In this document: piece after piece, positions 34,781 to 42,646 of the stretch
Layout of the letters: each line of letters starts with the position of its first letter
Position numbering within the stretch: position 1 is the stretch's first letter
NCBI GenBank assembly: GCA_965199725.1
Contig: OZ241321.1
Span: forward strand, 682,001 to 746,000
Reading direction: 5' to 3'
DNA from: G965199725 sp965199725
GTDB taxonomy: Bacteria > Pseudomonadota > Gammaproteobacteria > Nitrosococcales > Methylophagaceae
DNA length: 64,000 nucleotides
Position numbers and translations under genes: made by a program
The notes under the pieces: model-generated
What the model saw: only the letters and a program-made list of their open reading frames with translations
Databases searched by the model: none
What the model was told of the DNA's origin: nothing

Positions 34781-35998
34781 ATGACGCTACCACTTGGCGC
34801 ACTGATTTATATTCTGGCCGGGCTAACTGCGCTGGCACCACTAGCGATAGATGCGTATCTACCCGCGATGCCATCTATGGCTATAGATTTTACCGCCTCT
34901 ATTTATGGTGTTGAGTTATCGTTAAGCCTATTTCTGGCAGGTTTGAGTTGCGGTCAGTTAATTGGCGGGCCATGCTCAGATCATTTTGGTCGGCGCCATA
35001 CTATATTCAGCGGTCTTATTATCTTTGTCTTGGCAACCATCAGCATTATTATCAGCACATCATTAACTGAGCTACTTGTTTTGCGCACAGTACAAGCTAT
35101 TGGTGTTGGTATCGCCATGGTTAACGCCAGCGCTATTGTGCGTGACATCAGCCGTGGTCGTGACAGCGCACGTAACCTCACTAATATAGCAATGGTAATG
35201 ATGATAGCACCCTTGTTGGCGCCACTTATTGGTGCACTGATTCTGCATATCAGTGACTGGCGCGGTATTTTTATCTTTTTGTTTATTTACACAGTCGCCA
35301 TTGGCTATCTTATCTACAGATACATTCCTGAAACCCGTCAGCTACATTCGCACAGACCGTCTGTTTTACAGCGCTATATGGCGGTATTATCGCATCGCTA
35401 TGCTCTAGGCTATCTGTTTACTCTAGGTTGTACCTACGGTGCTCTATTTAGTTTTATTACCGCCTCACCATCAGTATATATGGGCTATTTTTCTGCCAAT
35501 GCATACACTTATTCAGTGCTATTTGGTGCCAATATTATCACCCTGATTGTGATTAATCGTTTAAACGCCCATCTTCTGCATCACTTTGATCCCAGCAAAC
35601 TGCTGTCTTTTGGTCAAATCATCCAGCTAACGACAGCAACAATACTATGCAGTTATATTATGTGGAATGCTCATCCATCACTGCCTGTTATTGTTGGGTT
35701 TATCATGTTGTTTATTGGTTCACAAAGCTTTATTATCAGTAATGCCATATCAAGCGCTATTGAGTTTTTTCCAACAAACAGCGGCACTGCAACGGCATTA
35801 TTAGGCGCTACCCGCTTTGCCATTGGCGCACTGGCAAGTTCACTGGTCAGCCTGTTTGGTAACGGTACTCCCCTGCCAATGATCGTAATAATGACAGCTT
35901 GTGTTATCGCTGGCCTGATATTACGCGCCTTGTGCCAGTATCCAGATCAGCGTCTGCCAAACTATTATGTTGACCACCCGGAATCACAGTTAAACTGA
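34781..35998 (+). CDS. Bcr/CflA family drug-resistance exporter (MFS)
   Basis: A 405-aa protein with twelve predicted membrane segments. The N-terminal LAPLAIDAYLPAMPSMA is typical of the Bcr/CflA group, and GPCSDHFGRRHTIF is the MFS loop 2-3 motif. It probably exports drugs or metabolites such as bicyclomycin, sulfonamides or cysteine-related compounds by proton antiport. GAGGGG lies just before the ATG. It is alone on the plus strand, divergent from ileS. Confidence 0.9.
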   Translation: MTLPLGALIYILAGLTALAPLAIDAYLPAMPSMAIDFTASIYGVELSLSLFLAGLSCGQLIGGPCSDHFGRRHTIFSGLIIFVLATISIIISTSLTELLVLRTVQAIGVGIAMVNASAIVRDISRGRDSARNLTNIAMVMMIAPLLAPLIGALILHISDWRGIFIFLFIYTVAIGYLIYRYIPETRQLHSHRPSVLQRYMAVLSHRYALGYLFTLGCTYGALFSFITASPSVYMGYFSANAYTYSVLFGANIITLIVINRLNAHLLHHFDPSKLLSFGQIIQLTTATILCSYIMWNAHPSLPVIVGFIMLFIGSQSFIISNAISSAIEFFPTNSGTATALLGATRFAIGALASSLVSLFGNGTPLPMIVIMTACVIAGLILRALCQYPDQRLPNYYVDHPESQLN

Positions 35999-36000
35999 CA

Positions 36001-36019
36001 TTGAACGATAATCATTGGC
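36001..36019 (+). promoter_or_regulatory. Fur-box-like site upstream of the multicopper oxidase
   Basis: It contains a perfect GATAATCATT core; over 19 bases about 13 match the Fur consensus. It lies about 65-85 bp before the ATG at 36085. Iron control of the oxidase is inferred from this and from the neighbouring iron transporter. Confidence 0.4.
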
Positions 36020-36084
36020 AATAACTGATTTTATCGCTAAAATAGCGGAGAATTGCGATTACTAAATTGAAGGATACATATATC

Positions 36085-37194
36085 ATGTTGATGATATTGC
36101 GCCATAGTTGGGCAAGGTTAATCAGGGTATCAGCGTTTATAATTATCGCTACCGCTGTCAACCAAGCAGCATTTGCTGAAGAAGTTACCCACACTTATTT
36201 CATCGCCGCTGATGAAGTGCAATGGGATTATGCGCCAAGCGGGCAGAATCAAATCATGGGACGATCATTTAACAATGATGAGCGTGTATTTGTTGCACAC
36301 GCTGACGACAGAATCGGCAAGATCTATATCAAAGCAGTATATCGTGAATACACTGATGCCACCTTTACTACCTTAAAAGAACGCCCACCAGCCTGGGTGC
36401 ACTTAGGCTACTTAGGTCCGGTGATACGTGCTGGCATTGGTGACAATATCAGGGTCATTTTCAAAAATAACCTAGATATTATGGTCAGCATGCACCCTCA
36501 CGGCGTGTTTTACAACAAAGGCTCTGAAGGTGCACCCTATAATGACGGTAGTAGCGACAAAGACAAAAAAGACGATATGGTCTATCCGGGCGATACGTTT
36601 GTTTATCAATGGTCAGTGCCGGAACGTGCCGGGCCCGGACCTAATGATCCGAGCTCAATCATCTGGATGTATCATTCCCACGTAGACTCACCAAAAGCGA
36701 CCAATAGCGGCCTAGTCGGTCCAATGATCATCAGTGAAGAAAGTGGCGGCTATGCGACTGATGTTAACCGCGAATTTATCACTCTATTTACGGTCACTGA
36801 TGAAAATGACAGTTTTTACCGGGATAAAAACATTGCTAATTTCACTCAGGGTATTGTTGATATTGAAGATGAAGATTTTTACGAAAGTAATTTAATGCAC
36901 AGCATCAATGGCTATGTATACGGTAACCAGCCTGGTCTTGTGATGAAACAGGGTGAGCGGGTGCGCTGGTATCTTATTGGTCTTGGCACTGAGGTTGACT
37001 TACATACCGCCCACTGGCACGGGCATACAGTACTACATAATGGCAACCGTGTTGATACGATGGAACTCATGCCAGCCAGCCTGAAAACCGTTGATATGCA
37101 ACTGGATAATGTTGGCACTTGGCTGTATCACTGCCATGTTAATGACCATATCAAAGCGGGAATGCAATCACTTTTCAGCGTACAGACAGAGTAA
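36085..37194 (+). CDS. Two-domain multicopper oxidase, ceruloplasmin-like (putative ferroxidase)
   Basis: About 369 aa from ATG 36085, with AAGGA upstream; a TTG six codons earlier is unlikely. A signal peptide ends near NQAAFA. Four copper-ligand motifs are visible: MHPHG, MYHSHVDSP, HTAHWHGHT and YHCHVNDHIKAGM, the last including the type 1 copper ligands. The HPHGVFYNKGSEGAPYNDG segment resembles ceruloplasmin/hephaestin. Only two cupredoxin domains fit this length, so a trimeric small oxidase is likely. It lies tail-to-tail with the fbpABC iron transporter, suggesting it makes Fe(III) for uptake; other substrates are possible. Confidence 0.85.
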   Translation: MLMILRHSWARLIRVSAFIIIATAVNQAAFAEEVTHTYFIAADEVQWDYAPSGQNQIMGRSFNNDERVFVAHADDRIGKIYIKAVYREYTDATFTTLKERPPAWVHLGYLGPVIRAGIGDNIRVIFKNNLDIMVSMHPHGVFYNKGSEGAPYNDGSSDKDKKDDMVYPGDTFVYQWSVPERAGPGPNDPSSIIWMYHSHVDSPKATNSGLVGPMIISEESGGYATDVNREFITLFTVTDENDSFYRDKNIANFTQGIVDIEDEDFYESNLMHSINGYVYGNQPGLVMKQGERVRWYLIGLGTEVDLHTAHWHGHTVLHNGNRVDTMELMPASLKTVDMQLDNVGTWLYHCHVNDHIKAGMQSLFSVQTE

Positions 37195-37200
37195 GCAATA

Positions 37201-38256
37201 TTACCTCTGGTCAAATAACAACAGTCTGTGAGGTTTTACACTCACAGTGACGGCGACCCCAAATGTGGCAGCTTCATCTGGTAATTGCTTAATCAGCAAG
37301 GTTAGATCGCCAACAGCAATTGTGTAAAGACGGTGATTGCCAGCAAATACTTCGTCAACCAGTCTGCCTTCGCCTGATGAGCTTACCTTGAAGATTAACT
37401 GGTCAGGACGAATGCACTGCCTAACACGCTCACCACTGACAAAGCGATGTGTAGCAGTGGCGATTATCTCACCTAAGCCCTTGACGAAGGTACGATCATC
37501 AGCCACCACCACAGCATCCAACCAGTTAGTTGCGCCCATAGTATCAGCCAACGCTATAGACACCGGATTGTGATACAAAGAAGCAGCACTACCTTTCTGC
37601 ATCACCCTGCCACGCTCAATAAACGCCAATGTATCAGCAAATGTAAACGCTTCCTCTGTATCATGGGTCACTAAAATCGCTGCTATGCCTCTTTGTTTTA
37701 AGATATGGCGAATATCAGTCATCAAACACCTGCGCAAATGGTAATCAACATTGGAAAAAGGCTCATCCAGCAACAATAGATCAGGATCGCTTGCCAGCGC
37801 CCTGGCAATAGCAACGCGCTGTTGCTGACCACCCGATAATTCATGTGGGTAGGTTGTAGCATACGTGTCCATATTTACCAATTTGAGTAATGAACGTGCC
37901 TGCGCTTCAGGCTGCCTATCAGTGCGTTTAATACCAAAACAGACGTTTGCCAGTACGTTCATGTGCGGAAACAAAGCAAAATCTTGAAAAATAATGCCAA
38001 TATTGCGCTTATCAGGTGGGATACTGTCAGAAGCAGAAGCGATAATTATGTCCCTTAATGAAATAACACCCTTATCCAGTGGCAACAACCCAGCAACTGT
38101 TTTTAATACTGTAGTTTTGCCAGAACCACTTTTGCCAAGTAAACACATAATTTCATTATCAGCAATATCAAGTGACAGCCCATCCAGTACAGTATTCCGC
38201 CGATAACGGACTGATATGCCAGCAATGCTGAGCGCTACTTGGTGCTGATCATTCAT
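37201..38256 (-). CDS. fbpC: Ferric iron ABC transporter, ATP-binding protein
   Basis: A 351-aa ABC ATPase. Walker A is GKSGSGKTT at 41-49, the signature is LSGGQQQRVAIARAL, Walker B is LLLLDEPFSNVD, and the H-loop is LVTHDTEEA. The C-terminal region looks like a TOBE domain, as in the FbpC/CysA-type importers. It powers Fe(III) import with FbpB. Its start overlaps the fbpB stop by 8 bases. Confidence 0.9.
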   Translation of the reverse strand: MNDQHQVALSIAGISVRYRRNTVLDGLSLDIADNEIMCLLGKSGSGKTTVLKTVAGLLPLDKGVISLRDIIIASASDSIPPDKRNIGIIFQDFALFPHMNVLANVCFGIKRTDRQPEAQARSLLKLVNMDTYATTYPHELSGGQQQRVAIARALASDPDLLLLDEPFSNVDYHLRRCLMTDIRHILKQRGIAAILVTHDTEEAFTFADTLAFIERGRVMQKGSAASLYHNPVSIALADTMGATNWLDAVVVADDRTFVKGLGEIIATATHRFVSGERVRQCIRPDQLIFKVSSSGEGRLVDEVFAGNHRLYTIAVGDLTLLIKQLPDEAATFGVAVTVSVKPHRLLLFDQR

Positions 38257-39877
38257 CGTTCATTCTGCCTGTACGAGTTAAATATATCACTGGCACCAGT
38301 CCAGCCAGTACAATCAAGATCGCCGCGACTGCTGCAAGCTCTAGTTGCTCGTCTGCAACAAATTGATACACGTAGGTTGCCAATGTGTCAAAATTAAATG
38401 GTCGCAATAGCAGTGCTGCTGGTAGTTCTTTCATACACTCAATAAACACCAATAATATCGCCGACCACAAGCCGGTGCTAATCAATGGCATATGCACAAT
38501 AAATAAGGTGCGTATATCAGACTTACCCAGTGTCTTTGCAGCCATATCAAGTGAAGGACTGATATGGGCAAAACTGGCAACAACGGTGCCATTAGCTACT
38601 GCCTGAAAACGCACTACAAAAGCAAAAATAAGGGCAAAAACCGTACCGGATAAAAACAAACCAGGTGGCGAATAACCAGCAGCGACCAGCCAGTTATTAA
38701 AGTTGACTTCACTTAAGGTCATGGCAATGAGTACGCCGATTGCCAGCACAGTGCTGGGCATCACATAGTTTATTATGCTTAAGTTAAGCGGCAGACTGGC
38801 ACTTTGATCCGATGATAAGCGCTTTGTATATACCAGCAAAACAGCAATGGTGGTGGTGATAACTGCAACGACCAGTGCCAGCCAGACGCTCTGCAACAAG
38901 ATATGCCATAACTTATCCTGCCAACTGATTACAAAATAGCTGACAGCATAACCGACCAATATAATAACAGGCACAATAAAACCAGCAAGTAGCAGCAACC
39001 CACTCCACGTAATAGCAAGTAATGTCTGCCATTTGCTTAACTTTAACCGATACGAATTACTTGAGTGGCGACCATAAAAACGTTGTTTTCCCCGTTGCCA
39101 TCTTTCAAGGGCCAACAAGCCAACCACGCTCAACAGCATTAACATTGATAGCTTAGCAGCCGCGGGCAATGAACCGTGGCCAAGCCAGCTATCATATACA
39201 GCAGTAGTTAGGGTGTTGACAGCAAAATAATGCACGGTAGCAAAATCGCCCAACGCTTCGCCGCCTATCAGCACCAGACCAGCAACAATGGCTGGACGAC
39301 AAAGTGGCAGAGCGATAAACCGCAAGCTACGCCATGGTGAAGCACCTAAGGTGCGGCCTGTCTGCCATAAATGCATCCCCTGCTCAATAAGGGAAGTACG
39401 TGCAATCAGATACAAGTAAGGATACAACACCAACGCCAGCATGATTGCTGCACCATAGACGTTACGAATATCAAAAAACCAATATTCGCCGACAGAGGCA
39501 TCAGCTTGGAACAAGGAACGTATTACCCGCTGAACTGGCCCGGCAAAATCAAATAAATCAGTATAAATATAGGCAACCACATACGCCGGCATAGCAAGCG
39601 GCAACATCAATAGCCATTGCAGATAACGGCGCCCCTTAAACTCACACATGGCAATCAACCAAGCGCTAGGCAATGCAAATATCGCAGCAAACAAACAGAC
39701 CAGAAAGACAAGCTGGATTGTGGTAATAACATAATCGCCAAGCACGGTTGCCCACAGGTGATCCAATAAAGTAGTAGTATCAGTAACCAGACTCTGCAAT
39801 AACAATGCAGCAAGAGGCATAAACAGGCACAGTGCCACCAGCCAGGAAGCGACTATCCATGCTTTATGATGGGTCAT
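38249..39877 (-). CDS. fbpB: Ferric iron ABC transporter, fused permease
   Basis: A 542-aa inner-membrane protein with about twelve hydrophobic segments, made of two homologous halves, as usual for FbpB/SfuB. Each half has an EAA-like loop (GASPWRSLRFIALPLCRPAI near 190 and GKSDIRTLFIVHMPLISTG near 455). It forms the channel for ferric iron. It is translationally coupled to fbpC. A 180-bp gap with a TCAGGCA/TGCCTGA dyad (about 39993-40034) separates it from fbpA. Confidence 0.9.
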   Translation of the reverse strand: MTHHKAWIVASWLVALCLFMPLAALLLQSLVTDTTTLLDHLWATVLGDYVITTIQLVFLVCLFAAIFALPSAWLIAMCEFKGRRYLQWLLMLPLAMPAYVVAYIYTDLFDFAGPVQRVIRSLFQADASVGEYWFFDIRNVYGAAIMLALVLYPYLYLIARTSLIEQGMHLWQTGRTLGASPWRSLRFIALPLCRPAIVAGLVLIGGEALGDFATVHYFAVNTLTTAVYDSWLGHGSLPAAAKLSMLMLLSVVGLLALERWQRGKQRFYGRHSSNSYRLKLSKWQTLLAITWSGLLLLAGFIVPVIILVGYAVSYFVISWQDKLWHILLQSVWLALVVAVITTTIAVLLVYTKRLSSDQSASLPLNLSIINYVMPSTVLAIGVLIAMTLSEVNFNNWLVAAGYSPPGLFLSGTVFALIFAFVVRFQAVANGTVVASFAHISPSLDMAAKTLGKSDIRTLFIVHMPLISTGLWSAILLVFIECMKELPAALLLRPFNFDTLATYVYQFVADEQLELAAVAAILIVLAGLVPVIYLTRTGRMNDE

Positions 39878-40057
39878 ACGAAGAAAAACATCAATGAGAC
39901 AATCATATCAGGCAAAAACAAGCAGCAAAGAGAGCGTTTGTACCTCTGACAAATAACTGATTTGGAGACCTGTTTTAACATAGACATCAAGTCAGGCAGT
40001 TTTTTAAAGGCTTTATTTTTACAAATGCCTGATTCGCGTACTACGAACAACTATCAA

Positions 40058-41068
40058 TTACAAGTCAAATCCAACTTCATCTATTAATTTATACGCCACT
40101 GATCGGTACTCAACAATTGCAGTCAATGACAAGGTATCAGCCTTGAAGCTTCCCCAAGACTGCACCATCTCAGATGGTGCAACTTGAGGGTTGATTGGAT
40201 ATTCCATATTAAGCGAAGCGTAAATCTTTTGCGCTTTTGCACTGGTTAAAAAATCCATCAGCGCCAACGCATTTTGCTTGTTGGGTGCATATTTGGCCAT
40301 CGCCATCCCGGAGATATTAATGTGAGTGCCACGGCTCTGCTGGTTGGGGAAAATGATATTCACAGCATCAGCCCAAATTTTTTGCTTCTTATCAAGCATC
40401 ATCTTGCCGTAATAATAGCTATTTCCCAGGGACAGGTCGCATACTCCTTCTTTAATGGCTTTTATTTGACCACGATCATTGCCTTGCGGTTTGCGCGCCA
40501 AATTGTCTTTCACCTTGAGAAGCCATTTCCTAGTGTTTTCTCTGCCATGATGGGCAATCATGGAAGCAATGAGAGAGATATTGTAGGGATGCTTACCACT
40601 ACGCGTGCAGATCCTACCCTTGAACTTTATCTCAGCCAGGTCTTCGTAACTAAGCTGTCTATCTTTGTCCACCCTGTCTTTAGCGGCATAAATGACTCTT
40701 GCTCTGGTGGTGAGCGCAAACCAGTTTGCCCGATAATCGCGGTATTGCAGTGGAATATTGTGCCGCAACGCTGGGCTATCAACTGCCTGAGTCAAACCTT
40801 TTTCAGCAAGCTCAATCAGGCGATTAAAATCAGTGGTCAATATAATATCAGCCGGGCTGTATTTGCCTTCATATTGCAATTTTTCAGCTATCCCGCTCTT
40901 GGCATAGGTGATATTGACTTTAATACCAGTCTCTTTGGTAAATTGTGCAGCAATTGGGTCAATCAGAAATGGCTGCCTATAGGAATAAACATTGACTTCA
41001 CCCACAGGTGCAGCCATCAACTGAGTGGCCAGCATCAATCCCAATACACCAATTAACCCTATTTTCAT
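40058..41068 (-). CDS. fbpA: Ferric iron-binding periplasmic protein
   Basis: A 336-aa protein with a signal peptide (GLMLATQLMA). VNVYSYRQPFLIDP opens the mature part as in FbpA/FutA family members. The LGNSYYYGKMM segment holds the tyrosine ligands for Fe(III). It delivers ferric iron to FbpBC in the periplasm. A strong Fur-like box lies about 50 bp upstream (41115-41133). A long open frame on the opposite strand here is a shadow, not a gene. Confidence 0.92.
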   Translation of the reverse strand: MKIGLIGVLGLMLATQLMAAPVGEVNVYSYRQPFLIDPIAAQFTKETGIKVNITYAKSGIAEKLQYEGKYSPADIILTTDFNRLIELAEKGLTQAVDSPALRHNIPLQYRDYRANWFALTTRARVIYAAKDRVDKDRQLSYEDLAEIKFKGRICTRSGKHPYNISLIASMIAHHGRENTRKWLLKVKDNLARKPQGNDRGQIKAIKEGVCDLSLGNSYYYGKMMLDKKQKIWADAVNIIFPNQQSRGTHINISGMAMAKYAPNKQNALALMDFLTSAKAQKIYASLNMEYPINPQVAPSEMVQSWGSFKADTLSLTAIVEYRSVAYKLIDEVGFDL

Positions 41069-41114
41069 AATAACACCTTATAAAATGTATACCGATCAGT
41101 AGTTAAGCTTAAAA

Positions 41115-41133
41115 AATAATGAGAACAATTATC
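41115..41133 (-). promoter_or_regulatory. Fur-box-like operator upstream of fbpA
   Basis: AATAATGAGAACAATTATC matches the Fur consensus at about 15 of 19 positions by eye. It sits 47-65 bp before the fbpA start, the position expected for an iron-repressed promoter. It is the best of the three Fur-like sites in the window. Confidence 0.6.
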
Positions 41134-41218
41134 AATTAGAATGAATAGCGATGCAACTTTTTTTGCTGGTACATGCTTACAGGTTTAAGAATCTATTATG
41201 CTGTTAATCAGTTTATGG

Positions 41219-41689
41219 TCAGCGCGCCCAGTCACCTGAACTACCGCCACTTTTTTGTAGCAAGGCTATATCAGTCATCACCATAGCGCGATCAACCGCT
41301 TTGCACATATCGTAAATAGTCAATAATGCTACCTGAACAGCAGTTAATGCCTCCATTTCCACGCCAGTCTGACCACAAGTCTCAACCTGCGCTGTACACA
41401 CTATTGCGCTATCTTCCGGCACCACAAAATCAATACTGATAGCGGTCAATGCTAGAGGATGACATAGCGGGATCAGCGATGAAGCGCGTTTGGCTGCCAT
41501 AATAGCGGCAATTCGGGCAACCGCCAATACATCGCCTTTTTGGTGCTGGCCTTGATTAATGAGCGCAAGAGTTGCTTCAGCCATGGTAATGCGACCAGAA
41601 GCAGTGGCAATTCGTCTAGTGCTTGCTTTATCACCTATATCAACCATACGAGCATCACCTGCCTGATTAAAATGTGTCAACTCTGCCAT
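41219..41689 (-). CDS. moaC: Cyclic pyranopterin monophosphate synthase
   Basis: A 156-aa protein with the conserved TRRIATASGRI start, the PLCHPLALTAI active-site segment, EVETCGQTGVEMEALTAV-like stretch and KAVDRAMVMTDI near the end. It acts with MoaA in the first stage of molybdopterin synthesis. It is divergent from moaD-moaE across a 59-bp gap that likely holds both promoters. Confidence 0.95.
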   Translation of the reverse strand: MAELTHFNQAGDARMVDIGDKASTRRIATASGRITMAEATLALINQGQHQKGDVLAVARIAAIMAAKRASSLIPLCHPLALTAISIDFVVPEDSAIVCTAQVETCGQTGVEMEALTAVQVALLTIYDMCKAVDRAMVMTDIALLQKSGGSSGDWAR

Positions 41690-41748
41690 GCTTAAATCAC
41701 CTCAGGCATGCTATTCTATACATAGTTTAAGCGGATAAAAAGATAACA

Positions 41749-41976
41749 ATGAGCATTCAGGTTAAATTCTTTGCCAGCTTGAGAGAAAAGACAGGCATCA
41801 GTGAAACTACTGTCGCCAGCGTGGGCACTGCTGAAGAAGTCTGGGCTATCAGCACTGGCAATGCCACACGGTCAGACAATGTAATGGTAGCCATTAATCT
41901 AGAATACGCTCAATTCAGTGATACAGTAAAAGATGGTGATGAGGTGGCCTTTTACCCACCCGTAACTGGCGGGTAA
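41749..41976 (+). CDS. moaD: Molybdopterin synthase sulfur carrier subunit
   Basis: A 75-aa ubiquitin-like protein. VKFFASLREKTG at the start and the C-terminal FYPPVTGG are diagnostic; the terminal Gly is thiocarboxylated to carry sulfur. The middle is short and somewhat diverged. It partners with MoaE, whose gene starts 2 bases after this stop. Confidence 0.93.
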   Translation: MSIQVKFFASLREKTGISETTVASVGTAEEVWAISTGNATRSDNVMVAINLEYAQFSDTVKDGDEVAFYPPVTGG

Positions 41977-41978
41977 AA

Positions 41979-42434
41979 GTGGTAGCGCACATCTCAACAC
42001 AGCCATTTGATCCCTGGCAGACAATAGATCAGCACCTTAGGCACACAGCAATGGATAAGCGCATCGGGGCAACCGCAAGTTTTGTTGGCTTAATGCGCGG
42101 TCATAATGATACAGGTGCGCTAACCAAGATGATCCTTGAGTATTACCCGCAGATGACTGAACGTTATCTTGAGCGCATTGACCAAGCGGCATGTGCACGC
42201 TGGAAGCTAACCAATAGCCTCATTATACATCGGGTAGGCGTTATTTATCCGGGCGAGCCGATTGTATTGATTGCGTGTTGGTCAGCCCACCGCCACGCAG
42301 CACTAGATGGCTGTAACTGGCTACTGGAAGAGCTTAAAACGAATGTACCGCTATGGAAAAAAGAAACGGGTGTACAAGGTAGCCGCTGGGTAAATAATAC
42401 GGATGGTGATGATGTTGGCGCTAGATCAGTTTGA
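41979..42434 (+). CDS. moaE: Molybdopterin synthase catalytic subunit
   Basis: A 151-aa protein starting at GTG. GATASFVGLMRGHND, LEYYPQMTERYLERI, HRVGVIYPGEPIVLIACWSAHR and the late LKTNVPLWKKE with its catalytic lysines are family signatures. With MoaD it inserts two sulfurs into precursor Z to form molybdopterin. It overlaps at its stop the start of a decayed gene remnant, marking the edge of the accessory island. Confidence 0.95.
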   Translation: MVAHISTQPFDPWQTIDQHLRHTAMDKRIGATASFVGLMRGHNDTGALTKMILEYYPQMTERYLERIDQAACARWKLTNSLIIHRVGVIYPGEPIVLIACWSAHRHAALDGCNWLLEELKTNVPLWKKETGVQGSRWVNNTDGDDVGARSV

Positions 42435-42625
42435 ATGATAAATTATCCCACGTTCTTGACATAGCAAATGATGCGTTGTACGTTTTAGCAGAATGATCGG
42501 ACCTAACACTATATCAAAACCAGCCAGTCAATATAGATGACTGGAGCGATATTGATTTGAAAAATTGGCTCAATTTGTTTGGTGTGAATGAAAAAGACAA
42601 GGAGCCAGTGAAAATGGTTTATTGA
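42431..42625 (+). pseudogene. Decayed gene remnant with in-frame stop, family unknown
   Basis: One frame reads like protein across a TGA at 42494-42496: before it, NDKLSHVLDIANDALYVLAE; after it, SDLTLYQNQPVNIDDWSDID and on to PVKMVY before the stop at 42623-42625. Composition and length suggest a gene fragment in which a tryptophan codon may have become TGA. I cannot name the family. It sits directly between moaE and the TPR gene. Confidence 0.45.
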
Positions 42626-42646
42626 GTTTTGTGCAGATAGAGTTTT

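Noticed and set aside
34684..34914. Short frame before the Bcr-type exporter
   Set aside because: It overlaps the start of a clear MFS gene in another phase and reads as low-complexity shadow.
39993..40034. TCAGGCA/TGCCTGA dyad between fbpA and fbpB as an intrinsic terminator
   Set aside because: The loop is about 28 bases and no T run follows in transcript orientation, so it was only mentioned with fbpB.
40274..41056. Long plus-strand open frame opposite fbpA (260 codons)
   Set aside because: Antisense to a clear fbpA with signal peptide and iron-ligand motifs; the antisense product has no recognisable domain and no Shine-Dalgarno.
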